Assembly: GCF_040361215.1 (NCBI RefSeq)
Contig: NZ_APND01000004.1
Span: 62,001 to 126,000, forward strand
Direction of reading: 5' to 3'
Length of the DNA: 64,000 bases
DNA from: Salinisphaera dokdonensis
Lineage (GTDB): Bacteria; Pseudomonadota; Gammaproteobacteria; Nevskiales; Salinisphaeraceae
The position numbers and the translations under genes were made by a program. The stretch's first letter is position 1. Each line of letters begins with the position of its first letter. Positions 53,377 through 63,151 of the stretch are shown here, in pieces. The notes under the pieces were generated by a model. It was not told the origin of the DNA. It made no database searches and worked only from the letters and a program-made list of their open reading frames with translations.

Positions 53377-55194
53377 ATGTCCGCCTCTTCCCAAGATGAT
53401 TCCTCCGACCCGATCGCGTTCCGCGACCTGGGCCTTTCCGATGCCGTGATGTCGGTGCTGTCGGAGGTCGGTTACGAGACGCCGTCCCCCATTCAGGCAG
53501 CCACCATTCCGCCGCTGCTCGAAGGCCGGGACGTACTTGGCCAGGCGCAGACGGGCACCGGCAAGACGGCCGCGTTTGCGCTGCCGATTCTTTCGCGTTT
53601 GCGCGAGAACGGCCGCGGCCGCGGCAAGGCGCCCCAGGCGCTTGTGCTGGCGCCCACGCGCGAGCTGGCGATTCAGGTATCCGAAGCGTTCCAGCGCTAT
53701 GCCAGTCATATCGGTGGCTTTACCGTGCTGCCGATCTATGGCGGTCAGAGCTACGGGCCGCAGCTGTCTGCGCTCAAGCGCGGTGTGGATGTGGTGGTCG
53801 GCACGCCCGGGCGCGTGATGGATCATCTCAAGAAGGGCACGCTCAAGCTCGACGCGCTCAGCTGGATGGTTCTCGACGAAGCCGACGAAATGCTGCGCAT
53901 GGGATTCATCGACGATGTCGAATGGATCTTCGAGCAGACGCCGCCGGAGCGCCAGGTCGCGCTGTTCTCGGCGACCATGCCCTCGGCCATCCGGCGGATC
54001 GCCAAGAAGCATCTGAAGGACGCCCAGGAAGTCACGATCCAGACGAAGACGACGACCGCGGTCAATATTCGTCAGCGTTACTGGATTGTCGGCGGTGGCA
54101 CGAGCAAGCTCGATGCGCTTACGCGTCTGCTCGAGGCCGAGCCGTTTGATGCGATGATCGTGTTTGCGCGCACCAAGAAAGCGACCGACGAGTTGGCCGA
54201 ACGTCTGTCAGCGCGTGGTCATGCCTGTGCTTCGCTCAACGGCGATATCGCACAGGCGCAGCGTGAACGCACGGTTGCCAGGCTCAAGAATCGCCAACTG
54301 GATATTCTCGTTGCCACCGACGTGGCTGCTCGTGGTCTCGATGTCGAACGCATCAGCCACGTCATCAATTTCGATATTCCGCACGACACCGAGTCCTATG
54401 TGCACCGGATCGGGCGGACGGGCCGGGCCGGCCGTGAAGGCGATGCGATCCTGTTCGTCACGATGCGCGAGAAACGCTTGTTCAAGGCGATCGAGCGAGC
54501 TACTCGACAGTCGATTGAACCGATGGATCTCCCCAGCATGGCGGAGGTCAACGAACAGCGCATCGGTCGGTTCAAGCAGCGTATTACCGACACGCTGAAA
54601 AGCGCCAAGCTCGACACGTTCCGACGCTTGATCGACGAGTATCAGGCCGAGAACAACGTGGAGCTCGAAGAGCTGGCGCCTGTGCTGGCCTATCTCGCTC
54701 AGGGCGACGAGCCGCTGATGCTCGAGGCGGGGAAGAAAGGTGCTAAACCAGGCTCTGCGAAATTTGGCGACAGCGCAGACGGATCGAGCAAACCCAAGAA
54801 GCGCGATGCGGCGTTCACCGACGGCGATCTTGAGACCTTTCGAATCGACGTAGGCCACGCGCATGGCGTCGAGCCACGCAATATCGTCGGGGCGATTGCC
54901 AACGAAGCGGGCGTCGACAGCAAGAATATCGGTCGAATCGACATCCAGGACGAGTTCAGTCTCGTTGACTTGCCCAAGGGGATGCCGAAAGAGATATTCG
55001 AACATCTCAAGACGGTCTGGGTCGCCAACCGGCAATTGGCAATTACCCGCGAACACGACGCACCGCCGGCACCCGCGGCAGGGCGACGGAACAAGCCGTC
55101 GACTTTGAAAGCCAAGAAGCCGCGCAAGGCAAAATCGTCGAAGGGCAAGACCAAGAGCAAAGGCAAGCCGAAACGCGCGAGTACAAGCAAGTAG
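53377..55194 (+). CDS. deaD: DEAD-box RNA helicase DeaD (CsdA)
   Basis: A 605-residue helicase for cold adaptation and ribosome assembly. The start at 53377 gives MSASSQDDSSDPIAFRDLGL; the frame is open further upstream without similarity. Motifs in order: AQTGTGKTAAFALP near 61, APTRELA, the DEAD box VLDEADEML, LFSATMP, and HRIGRTGRAG. After about 440 residues a DbpA-like RNA-binding domain appears (FRIDVGHAHGVEPRNIVGAI), followed by a Lys-rich tail. The layout and length match DeaD. Confidence 0.95.
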   Translation: MSASSQDDSSDPIAFRDLGLSDAVMSVLSEVGYETPSPIQAATIPPLLEGRDVLGQAQTGTGKTAAFALPILSRLRENGRGRGKAPQALVLAPTRELAIQVSEAFQRYASHIGGFTVLPIYGGQSYGPQLSALKRGVDVVVGTPGRVMDHLKKGTLKLDALSWMVLDEADEMLRMGFIDDVEWIFEQTPPERQVALFSATMPSAIRRIAKKHLKDAQEVTIQTKTTTAVNIRQRYWIVGGGTSKLDALTRLLEAEPFDAMIVFARTKKATDELAERLSARGHACASLNGDIAQAQRERTVARLKNRQLDILVATDVAARGLDVERISHVINFDIPHDTESYVHRIGRTGRAGREGDAILFVTMREKRLFKAIERATRQSIEPMDLPSMAEVNEQRIGRFKQRITDTLKSAKLDTFRRLIDEYQAENNVELEELAPVLAYLAQGDEPLMLEAGKKGAKPGSAKFGDSADGSSKPKKRDAAFTDGDLETFRIDVGHAHGVEPRNIVGAIANEAGVDSKNIGRIDIQDEFSLVDLPKGMPKEIFEHLKTVWVANRQLAITREHDAPPAPAAGRRNKPSTLKAKKPRKAKSSKGKTKSKGKPKRASTSK

Positions 55195-55339
55195 GGGCGG
55201 CCAGCTTTATAGGATTCGCCCGTACCGTGCCGTGATTGGTCTGTCCGGTCGGTAATCGTCTGCTCTTGTATTGCTACTGCCTGCGACCCATGCTCGGGTT
55301 CGTCGAGACTTGCTTCTCATTCCACGAACCGAGGCAGCC

Positions 55340-55645
55340 GTGAACGTGAACGACCAGCCCAGCATTCCTGCATCCCATCTGGATATCGGCGGTGTGGCGC
55401 TACCGCGGGAAGAGCTCAGCCAGGTTCTCCCGGACATGGCGCGCTTCGAGCAACATCTTCCGGATGCGCTCGCGATCGACACCCAGATGCGCGAGGGCGA
55501 TGGCTCGATCCCGGCCTATGTGCAGGATTGGCCGCAGGAGCGTGTCGCGGCCGTGGTGGCGACGCTCAAGGAGCTGGGCAGCCTGCGCGAGCAGGCCAGC
55601 GAGCAGATCAAGTCGCATCGCGCGAATTCGCAGGGCAAATCCTGA
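55340..55645 (+). CDS. Small hypothetical protein with GTG start
   Basis: A 101-residue protein. The GTG at 55340 has GAGG five bases upstream; the open frame continues 5' but that part is in low-similarity sequence. It is acidic in the middle, without signal peptide, cysteine or membrane helix, and ends in a likely helical region (RVAAVVATLKELGSLREQASEQI). I do not recognise it. Codon use resembles its neighbours. Confidence 0.6.
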   Translation: MNVNDQPSIPASHLDIGGVALPREELSQVLPDMARFEQHLPDALAIDTQMREGDGSIPAYVQDWPQERVAAVVATLKELGSLREQASEQIKSHRANSQGKS

Positions 55646-56055
55646 GTTCGGGCAATTCTGAATGCCGTCATGCCGGCATCGTGATCATTGGCTGATGTCA
55701 ATAATCCGCATCATGGCCCGGCTGCAGATAAAAAACATTTAAAAATATAGTTATGGCGGGTGCTATGTCGCTCGACGCCCGTCGCGTTCAGTACATTGGC
55801 GCCGAAAACTACGCCATTTTGCGCATTACGCGCCTTGCCTGCGGCGTGTTCCTCTTTCTTGCCCTGAGTCCCGCAAACCAGTTTTCGCGGCGGTAAAACT
55901 TTCCCTGATTACGCGTTTGATTTAGATTAAAGCTCTGGGAGCGCCTGAAAAGGTGTAGTCTCGATAAAAAACAATACCCCTGCAAACCGCCGGGTTATCG
56001 CGGGGCGATCTGAATCCATTGCATAGCAATGATTCCGATTTCGGAGGGCATCGGC
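55646..56055. other. AT-rich intergenic region upstream of the GGDEF-EAL gene
   Basis: 410 bases with several AT-rich stretches (55725-55755, 55915-55975), which probably hold the promoter of the downstream gene. A 47-codon open frame is given as a separate entry. No other structure seen. Confidence 0.55.
55753..55896 (+). CDS. Possible 47-residue small protein
   Basis: An ATG-to-TAA frame with residues MAGAMSLDARRVQYIGAENY and then a hydrophobic stretch (CGVFLFLALSPA) that could be a single membrane helix. No ribosome-binding site is seen, and the region is AT-rich upstream. It may be chance. Confidence 0.2.
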   Translation: MAGAMSLDARRVQYIGAENYAILRITRLACGVFLFLALSPANQFSRR

Positions 56056-58656
56056 GTGGACAATATTGATGCGCGTGATGACGCGCTTCAGTCGATCCAG
56101 TACATGATTGCGCAGGAAGCGCCGCTGGAGCATACGCTCGCCGCGATCTGCGAGATGATCGAGGCAGATCTTCCCGAGGCCATGACCTCGATCATGCTCT
56201 TCGACTGGGAAACGCACACGCTGAAGTTCCGAGCAGGCGGCAGTAGCTTGCCCGCGATTTTTCGTGAGGCAGCGGCACAGGTGCCGGTCGGTCCCGAGCA
56301 GGCCATCTGCGGCACGGCGGCCCATCGGCGCGATGTGGTCATATGCGAGGACATTTCCAGGGATCCGAACTGCGAAGGCTACCGGGCGATTTGTTCTGAG
56401 CTCGGAATACACGCGGGGTGGTCCTACCCGCTGTTGACCAAGGATGGCAGTCTGCTGGGGACATTTGCGATCTATCAGCGAAAGACCGGTGCGCCGACCG
56501 AAGCACAGCGGGCGCCGATCGAACGCGCCGCAGGCTTGGTCGCGCTGGCCATAGAGCGTCATCGCGACCGCCGTGCACTGCGCGAAAGCGAGCAACGCTA
56601 TAGCTCGCTGTTCACCCATAATCCCGACGCCGTATTTTCGCTCGACAAGGACGGTTTCCTGCGTAGCGTGAATCAAGCGGCCTGTGATGTCACCGGCGTG
56701 CCGGAAGTCGAACTCATCGGCCTCCACTATCACGATTTTGTGGTTCCCGATGATCGCGCACTCACGGATCGGTCGTTCCAGGATGCGATTGCGGGCGTGC
56801 CGCAGCGTTATCAGATCCAGATTGTCGACGCGCATGGTGCGCTGCGCGCGCTCGATATAACCAACCTGCCCAGCATGGTCGATGGTGCAGTGGCGGGCGT
56901 CTACGGCATCGCCAAGGATATCACCCGGCGCCGCGAGCAGGAGACCCAGCTGCGGATTCTGCAGCGCAGCGTCGAGACGACGGTGAACGGCGTGGTGATC
57001 GCGGATGCCACGCGCCCCGATCGGGCGATGACCTACGTGAACGAGCCATTCCTGCGCATGACCGGCTACACCCGCGATGAGGTCATGGGGCTCAATTGCG
57101 ATTTTCTGCATGGGCCGGAAACGGACCCGAAGGCGATCGCGTTCATTAGTGAGCGTGCGGCGGCCTGTCGCGAGGGGCGCGTGACACTGCTGCAATATCG
57201 AAAGGATGGCAGCACGTTCTGGGACGATCTGTTCGTGTCGCCGGTGCCGGACGAAAACGGCGAGATCACGCACTTCGTGAGTATTCACCACGACGTAACG
57301 GTGCAGAAAGCGCACGAAGAGGATCTCGCCCACCAGGCCAGCCACGAGCCACTCACCGGGCTTCCCAATCGTGGGCTGCTCGAGAAGCGCCTGCAGACAG
57401 CGTTTGCCGAGGCGCGCCGTCACGATCGTCTACTCGCCGTACTCTATATCGATCTCGACGAGTTCAAGCCAGTGAACGACACGCTCGGCCATGGCGTGGG
57501 CGACACACTTCTGAATACGGTGGCGCGTCGGTTGTCGGGCATGCTCGCGCCCGGGGATACGCTCGCCGGCGTGGGCGGCGACGAATTCGTAATGCTCCTG
57601 CCCAACCTCGAGGATTCAGCGCAGGTGTTGGCGATGGCCGAGCGCGCGCTGAATGTGCTCGACCGGCCGCATCGGATTGGAGTGCACGAGGTTCATGTCA
57701 CCGGCAGCATCGGTATCGCCGTGAACGAGCCCAGCGTGGATACCGCAAGTGTGCTCATCCGGCACGCCGACATGGCCATGTACCTGGCCAAGCGCAAGAG
57801 CCGGAACACCTATCACTGGTATACCGACGACATCACCGAGACGATGAACGAACGGGTAGCCATGCGGCGCGAGTTGCACGATGCCCTGGCGGCCGAGCAA
57901 TTCACCTTGCACTACCAGCCGATCGTCGACGCACACTCCGGGGAGGTGGACGGCTTCGAAGCGCTCATACGCTGGCATCATCCGGAACGCGGTCTGGTGC
58001 CGCCGGTTACTTTCATCCCCCTGGCCGAACAGACGGGCCAGATCACGCCGATCGGTGAATGGGTGATGCGGCGCGCCTGTCATGACATTGTGGCGCTCAA
58101 CCGTGCCCATGGCACCAGCCACTCGATAGCGGTGAATATCTCGCCGGTACAGTTCCACGGCCGCAATTTCCTGGGCAGTCTGCTCGAGGTTCTGGAGGAG
58201 ACGAATCTGTCGCCGCATCTGCTCAAGATCGAGCTGACCGAAGGCGTGCTGATGGAAAATACCGATGCCGCCATCGATATCCTGCGCACGCTGCGGCATA
58301 TGGGAGTGGATGTGTTCATCGACGATTTCGGTACCGGCTTTTCCAGCCTGAGTTATCTCAAGAATCTGCCGATCAACAAGGTGAAGATCGATCGCACGTT
58401 CACGCGCGAGATCACCACGAACGCTCACGATGCGGCGATCGCCCAGGGCATCATCACCATGGCCCACCATTTGGGCCTGGAAGTGGTCGCGGAAGGTATC
58501 GAAACCATCGAGCAGCACGAGTTCCTGCGCGCACGGGGCTGTGATCTGTTTCAGGGCTATCTGTTCGCGCGGCCGATGCCGTTGAGCCAGGTCTCCGGTT
58601 TCCTCGACGGCCAGGCCATTGCCGCCAGCCGCAGTGCAGGGCGTCCCCAGGCGTGA
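56056..58656 (+). CDS. GAF-PAS-LOV-like-GGDEF-EAL cyclic di-GMP enzyme
   Basis: A GTG at 56056 with GGAGGG seven bases upstream is the preferred start (866 residues); an ATG at 56029 lacks a site. Order of parts: GAF (about 20-165), PAS (178-290), LOV-like PAS (about 298-418) with Cys348 in GLNCDFLHG, GGDEF (motif 507-511) and EAL (635-637). The cyclase motif GGDEF and the phosphodiesterase motifs EALIRW, DDFGTGFSSL, KIDRTF and EGIET are intact, so both activities are possible. The LOV-like part keeps the cysteine that binds flavin on illumination but differs at other flavin-contact residues. The protein has no membrane helix. Confidence 0.93.
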   Translation: MDNIDARDDALQSIQYMIAQEAPLEHTLAAICEMIEADLPEAMTSIMLFDWETHTLKFRAGGSSLPAIFREAAAQVPVGPEQAICGTAAHRRDVVICEDISRDPNCEGYRAICSELGIHAGWSYPLLTKDGSLLGTFAIYQRKTGAPTEAQRAPIERAAGLVALAIERHRDRRALRESEQRYSSLFTHNPDAVFSLDKDGFLRSVNQAACDVTGVPEVELIGLHYHDFVVPDDRALTDRSFQDAIAGVPQRYQIQIVDAHGALRALDITNLPSMVDGAVAGVYGIAKDITRRREQETQLRILQRSVETTVNGVVIADATRPDRAMTYVNEPFLRMTGYTRDEVMGLNCDFLHGPETDPKAIAFISERAAACREGRVTLLQYRKDGSTFWDDLFVSPVPDENGEITHFVSIHHDVTVQKAHEEDLAHQASHEPLTGLPNRGLLEKRLQTAFAEARRHDRLLAVLYIDLDEFKPVNDTLGHGVGDTLLNTVARRLSGMLAPGDTLAGVGGDEFVMLLPNLEDSAQVLAMAERALNVLDRPHRIGVHEVHVTGSIGIAVNEPSVDTASVLIRHADMAMYLAKRKSRNTYHWYTDDITETMNERVAMRRELHDALAAEQFTLHYQPIVDAHSGEVDGFEALIRWHHPERGLVPPVTFIPLAEQTGQITPIGEWVMRRACHDIVALNRAHGTSHSIAVNISPVQFHGRNFLGSLLEVLEETNLSPHLLKIELTEGVLMENTDAAIDILRTLRHMGVDVFIDDFGTGFSSLSYLKNLPINKVKIDRTFTREITTNAHDAAIAQGIITMAHHLGLEVVAEGIETIEQHEFLRARGCDLFQGYLFARPMPLSQVSGFLDGQAIAASRSAGRPQA

Positions 58657-58911
58657 CCCTTTGCCTCGAACATACAGAGGCCTGCAAATTTATGCCCGGA
58701 CGTAGCGCCGCATGTGCGACCCATGCAAATACTTTTCACATCCTCGGTCGGTTCGTATGCAGTTGAATGCTCGGCGTAATTCGAAATGGGGCAGGCCATG
58801 CACATGACCATTTCATGACCAGGGCTATCGTGCCGCCTCCCACTTTGGTTTAGTCTCGAACGACGCACTGTGTTCGCATGTTGCGAATCGGGCCATCGAG
58901 GTGAAACCTAG

Positions 58912-60324
58912 ATGAGCGGGAAGTATCGCTACACCCTCGGCGAACGAACCTACGGGTTCGCCAACCTCGCCGAGGTCATGGCCAAGGCCACGCCCGAACG
59001 TTCGGGTGATCGACTGGCCGGCGTCATCGCGGAGTCGGCCGAGGAACGGGTGGTCGCCCAGATGGTCTTGGCCGAACTGCCGCTGAAGACATTTCTCGAA
59101 GAGCCGTTGATCCCCTACGAGGACGACGAGATCACGCGACTGATCGTGGACGATCACGACGCGCATGCTTTCCAGACCATCGCCCATCTCACCGTAGGCG
59201 ACTTCCGCAACTGGCTACTCAGCGACGACAGCCCGCCGGAGGTGCTTGAGCAGCTGCGACCGGGCATAACCCCGGAGATGGCGGCCGCGGTCAGCAAGAT
59301 CATGCGTAATCAGGATCTGATTCTCGTCGCACGAAAATGCCGGGTCACCACTGCATTTCGCAATACGATCGGCCTGCCGGGGCATCTGTCGACCCGTCTT
59401 CAGCCCAATCATCCCACCGATGACACCACCGGCATCGCGGCGAGCATCCTCGATGGCCTGCTGTATGGCAACGGTGACGCGGTGATCGGGATCAACCCGG
59501 CGACGGACAACGTTGCCCAGTCGATAAAGCTCATGCGCCTTCTCGACGAAGTCATCCGCAAGTACGAAATTCCGACCCAGTCCTGTGTGCTCACGCATGT
59601 GACCAACACGATGGAGGCGATCGAGCAGGGTGCGCCCGTGGATCTGGTGTTTCAGTCGATCGGTGGAACCGAGGCCACCAACAGCAGTTTCGGCTTCGGC
59701 CTCAAGGATCTGGCCGAGGCCGAATCCGCGGCGCAATCGCTGGCGCGCGGGACTGTCGGCAACAACGTCATGTATTTCGAGACCGGCCAGGGTAGCTCCC
59801 TGTCGGCCGACGCCCACCATGGCCTGGATCAGCAGACCTGCGAGGCGAGGGCCTATGCGGTGGCGCGCAAGTTCAGTCCGCTATTGGTGAATACGGTCGT
59901 CGGCTTCATCGGCCCGGAGTATCTGTTCGACGGCAAGGAGATCATTCGCGCGGGCCTCGAGGATCATTTCTGCGGCAAGCTGTTGGGTGTGCCCATGGGC
60001 TGTGACGTGTGCTACACCAACCATGCAGAAGCCGACCAGAACGACATGGACAATCTGCTCACGCTGCTCGGGGTCGCCGGCGCCAATTTCATCATGGGCA
60101 TCCCCGGTTCGGACGACATCATGCTGAATTACCAGACGACGTCCTTCCACGACGCGCTGTATGCCCGGCGAGCACTGGGCTTGAGCCCGGCCCCGGAATT
60201 CGGCGCATGGCTGGAGCGGATGCAAATCATGCGCGACAGCGACCGCGCGCTGCTGCACGAGCGGATGCCGTCGTCGTTCGCGGCATCGCTCGACCACCTG
60301 CCACGAAGTGCCAATCGTGGCTGA
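58912..60324 (+). CDS. eutB: Ethanolamine ammonia-lyase large subunit EutB
   Basis: EutB (470 residues) is the catalytic subunit of the adenosylcobalamin-dependent enzyme that splits ethanolamine into acetaldehyde and ammonia. The sequence has family-specific parts such as NDVGFIGPE-like VVGFIGPEYLFDG, GVPMGCDVCYTNHAEADQNDMDNL and NYQTTSFHD, and MYFETGQGSSLSADAHHG. GAGG lies ten bases before the ATG. It overlaps eutC. No cobalamin riboswitch is visible in the 255-base upstream gap. Confidence 0.97.
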   Translation: MSGKYRYTLGERTYGFANLAEVMAKATPERSGDRLAGVIAESAEERVVAQMVLAELPLKTFLEEPLIPYEDDEITRLIVDDHDAHAFQTIAHLTVGDFRNWLLSDDSPPEVLEQLRPGITPEMAAAVSKIMRNQDLILVARKCRVTTAFRNTIGLPGHLSTRLQPNHPTDDTTGIAASILDGLLYGNGDAVIGINPATDNVAQSIKLMRLLDEVIRKYEIPTQSCVLTHVTNTMEAIEQGAPVDLVFQSIGGTEATNSSFGFGLKDLAEAESAAQSLARGTVGNNVMYFETGQGSSLSADAHHGLDQQTCEARAYAVARKFSPLLVNTVVGFIGPEYLFDGKEIIRAGLEDHFCGKLLGVPMGCDVCYTNHAEADQNDMDNLLTLLGVAGANFIMGIPGSDDIMLNYQTTSFHDALYARRALGLSPAPEFGAWLERMQIMRDSDRALLHERMPSSFAASLDHLPRSANRG

Positions 60325-61189
60325 ACGAACCAACGGCGAGAGCGAAGCAGCGGATATCGCGACAACCCGGCGGGCCGCCGGCGTCGTGGATAACCCCTGG
60401 CGTGCGCTGCGCGATTTCACGGATGCCCGGATCGGCCTGGGCCGCGCCGGTATAAGCCTGCCCACCCACGAGTTGCTTGCCTTCCAGCTGGCCCACGCGC
60501 AGGCCAAGGACGCGGTGCATCTGCCGCTGGACGTGGGCACGCTATGCGAGCATTTGATGGCGCTGGGTGCGCCGGCGCCCACGGACGAGCCGCTTCGCCT
60601 GCGCAGCCAGGCCAATGACCGAATCACCTACCTGCAGCGCCCGGATCTGGGGCGCAGACTCGACGACGAATCGTGCGCACGGCTGGGCGGCGATGAAAGC
60701 GATACGCAAGCGGCCTGTGATCTGGCCCTGGTCGTGGTCGACGGCTTGTCGGCGCGCGCAGTCCAGGCGCATGCCGCGCCTTTCATCGGTGCCTTGTCTG
60801 ATGCGCTCGATGCAGACGACGACGAATGGCAGCTTGCGCGGCTCACGGTCGTCGAGCAGGGCCGGGTGGCGATCGGCGACGAGATCGGCGAGCGCCTGAA
60901 CGCACGCGCCGTGCTCGTGCTCATCGGCGAGCGCCCGGGCTTGAGTTCGCCTGACAGTCTTGGCGTCTATCTCACCTGGTCGCCCGAGCCGGGCACCACC
61001 GACGCTTACCGCAACTGTATTTCCAATATTCGCCCCGCGGGACTGCAGATCGCAGAGGCCAGCGAGCGCGCGCTTTATCTCCTGCGTGAAGCGCGCCGCC
61101 TCGAGCTGTCCGGCGTCAAGCTCAAGGACCGCAGTGGCGACGATGTCATCGAGCATGACAGCGAACCGGGCAATTTCCTGATTTCCTGA
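60308..61189 (+). CDS. eutC: Ethanolamine ammonia-lyase small subunit EutC
   Basis: EutC (293 residues from a GTG at 60308; a GTG at 60317 gives 290) is the small subunit, which carries part of the B12-binding site. Typical parts are PWRALRDFTDARIGLGRAG, LPTHELLAFQLAHAQAKDAVH and the C-terminal half with SPEPGTTDAYRNCISNIRP. It overlaps eutB by 8-17 bases, so the subunits are made together. The start codon is uncertain. Confidence 0.95.
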   Translation: MPIVAERTNGESEAADIATTRRAAGVVDNPWRALRDFTDARIGLGRAGISLPTHELLAFQLAHAQAKDAVHLPLDVGTLCEHLMALGAPAPTDEPLRLRSQANDRITYLQRPDLGRRLDDESCARLGGDESDTQAACDLALVVVDGLSARAVQAHAAPFIGALSDALDADDDEWQLARLTVVEQGRVAIGDEIGERLNARAVLVLIGERPGLSSPDSLGVYLTWSPEPGTTDAYRNCISNIRPAGLQIAEASERALYLLREARRLELSGVKLKDRSGDDVIEHDSEPGNFLIS

Positions 61190-61214
61190 CTAGTCCACAC
61201 AACGAGGTAAGGCC

Positions 61215-62642
61215 ATGGCGGGGCAATCACTGGACGACGACTATCTGGCCAAGCGACAGCTGCGTCGTGGAACCGCGGGCTGGGTATTGCTCGCCGGCCT
61301 CGGCGTGTCCTATGTCATATCCGGTGATTTCGCCGGCTGGAACTTCGGTATTGCGGAAGCCGGTTGGGGCGGGTTCGCTATTGCCGCTGCCTTGATGGCG
61401 CTAATGTATTTCACGCTCGTGCTGGCGTTGGCCGAAATGTCCGCGGCGATCCCCGCGGCCGGCGGCGGCTACAGTTTTGCGCGCCAGGCCATCGGGCCGG
61501 CCGGCGGCTATCTCACGGGCCTGGCCGTGCTCATCGAATATGCCCTCGCGCCCGCGGCCATCGTCATCTTCATCGGCGCCGCGGTAGAAGAGTTGCTGGG
61601 TATCAATGGCCCGTTGGTCTACGCGACGTTCTATGCGGTGTTCATCGCCATTCACCTCGCGGGCGTTGGCGAAGCGCTGAAAGTCATGATGGTGATCAGC
61701 GGCCTTGCGGTATTCGCCATCCTGGCCACGGCTATCGCGCTCATCGGTGATTTCGACGCGTCAAATCTGTTCGATATGGAGCCCACGAACGCGGTCGGCG
61801 CATCCAGCTTTCTGCCATTGGGGTGGTACGGCGTATGGGCGGCCTTGCCATTCGGCATGTGGTTGTTCCTGGCCGTCGAAGGCGTGCCGCTGGCAGCGGA
61901 AGAGGCCAAGGATCCGGCCCGCGATGTGCCCAAGGGCATCATTGGCGCCATGGTGTTTCTGCTGGGTACCGCCGTGCTGGTGGTCTTTCTGCTTGCGGGC
62001 GCGGTCGGCGCCCAGTCGATCGGCGAGAGTGGCGTGCCGCTGGTGACGGCACTCAAGGAAAGTGGCAGCGAAACGCTTGGCACGGTGGTGAACGTGCTCG
62101 GTCTTGCTGGCCTGATCGCCTCGTTCTTTTCGATCATATTCGGCTATAGCCGCCTGGTCTTTGCACTTTCGAGGGCCGGCTATCTACCCAAGTTCCTGTC
62201 ACTGACGAGTTCCCGCAAGGCGCCGACGTGGGCGCTGATCGTGCCCGGGGTTCTGGGTTTCCTGGTTTCGCTCAGCGGCGCAGGAGATCTGATTCTGGGT
62301 ATGGCCGTGGTCGGCGCGACCCTGTCCTACGCACTGATGGCGCTCAGCCATATTCTGTTGCGCGTGAACCAGCCGGATCTGAAACGGCCCTATCGGACAC
62401 CGGGCGGCATGGTCACCTCTGGCATCGCATTGGTGCTGTCGCTGATCGCGTTGACCGGCGTGTACGCGTTCGATCCGCGTGCCTTTGGCTACACCATGGT
62501 GTTGTTCGCGATCGGCGCGGCGTATTTCTTCCTGTTCAGTAAAAACCATCTGGTGGCGAAGACGGCGGAAGAGGAGTTCGCGCTGTTGGCGCAGGCGGAG
62601 TCGGATCTTGAAGAAGATGACGGGGCATCGACCTCGCCCTAA
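61215..62642 (+). CDS. eat: Ethanolamine permease (APC superfamily)
   Basis: A 475-residue inner-membrane transporter with about 12 hydrophobic helices. Residues 22-55 (GWVLLAGLGVSYVISGDFAGWNFG) are characteristic of the Eat-type ethanolamine permease, and EDAKDPARDVPKG-like EEAKDPARDVPKGI marks the APC family. It follows eutBC by 25 bases in the same direction, supplying the substrate. The C-terminal tail is acidic. Confidence 0.93.
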   Translation: MAGQSLDDDYLAKRQLRRGTAGWVLLAGLGVSYVISGDFAGWNFGIAEAGWGGFAIAAALMALMYFTLVLALAEMSAAIPAAGGGYSFARQAIGPAGGYLTGLAVLIEYALAPAAIVIFIGAAVEELLGINGPLVYATFYAVFIAIHLAGVGEALKVMMVISGLAVFAILATAIALIGDFDASNLFDMEPTNAVGASSFLPLGWYGVWAALPFGMWLFLAVEGVPLAAEEAKDPARDVPKGIIGAMVFLLGTAVLVVFLLAGAVGAQSIGESGVPLVTALKESGSETLGTVVNVLGLAGLIASFFSIIFGYSRLVFALSRAGYLPKFLSLTSSRKAPTWALIVPGVLGFLVSLSGAGDLILGMAVVGATLSYALMALSHILLRVNQPDLKRPYRTPGGMVTSGIALVLSLIALTGVYAFDPRAFGYTMVLFAIGAAYFFLFSKNHLVAKTAEEEFALLAQAESDLEEDDGASTSP

Positions 62643-62692
62643 TCAGACCCGTATCTCTGGAAATCGCTTGCCGGCCGCGAGCGAGGCTAGCG

Positions 62693-63151
62693 TTACGAGG
62701 GCCTGCGTTGCTGGCGCGCGAGCAACCGGTCCAGCTGCTGGCCGAAGGCGTGGCGATCATTCTGTTGCAGCGGTGGTGGGCCGCCGGTATCGACTCCGGC
62801 GCCGCGCAGGCTGTCCATGAAGTCGCGCATGCTCAGGCGAGCCTTGATGTTGTCACGGGTATACATGTCCCCGCGCGGATTAAGCGCCAAGGCATTCTTC
62901 TCGATAGCCTCTGCCGCAAGCGGAATATCTGCGGTTATCACGAGGTCGCCGGCGTCGAGCCGTTTGACGATTTCGTTGTCGGCCACGTCGAAGCCGGCCG
63001 AAACCTGGACAAAGAAGATGTTCGGAGATTTGGGGATGCGGATCGGCTGATTGGCCACCAGCGTCAGGCTGATTCCGGTACGCCGAGCGGCTCGAAACAG
63101 GATGTCCTTGATGACACCCGGGCAGGCGTCCGCGTCGACCCATATCTTCAT
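62693..63151 (-). CDS. YaiI/YqxD family (UPF0178, DUF188) protein
   Basis: A 152-residue protein beginning MKIWVDADACPGVIKDILFRAA, the family signature, with VITADIPLAAEAI near residue 72. DUF188 proteins have a PIN-like fold and conserved aspartates suggestive of a nuclease, without proven activity. It is convergent with the permease gene (50-base gap). Confidence 0.92.
   Translation of the reverse strand: MKIWVDADACPGVIKDILFRAARRTGISLTLVANQPIRIPKSPNIFFVQVSAGFDVADNEIVKRLDAGDLVITADIPLAAEAIEKNALALNPRGDMYTRDNIKARLSMRDFMDSLRGAGVDTGGPPPLQQNDRHAFGQQLDRLLARQQRRPS

Noticed and set aside
55927..57423. 498-codon minus-strand frame opposite the GGDEF-EAL gene
   Set aside because: Shadow of the plus gene with low-complexity composition; no ribosome-binding site.
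58657..58911. Cobalamin riboswitch before eutB
   Set aside because: Looked for the conserved B12-box and stems in the 255-base gap and saw none.
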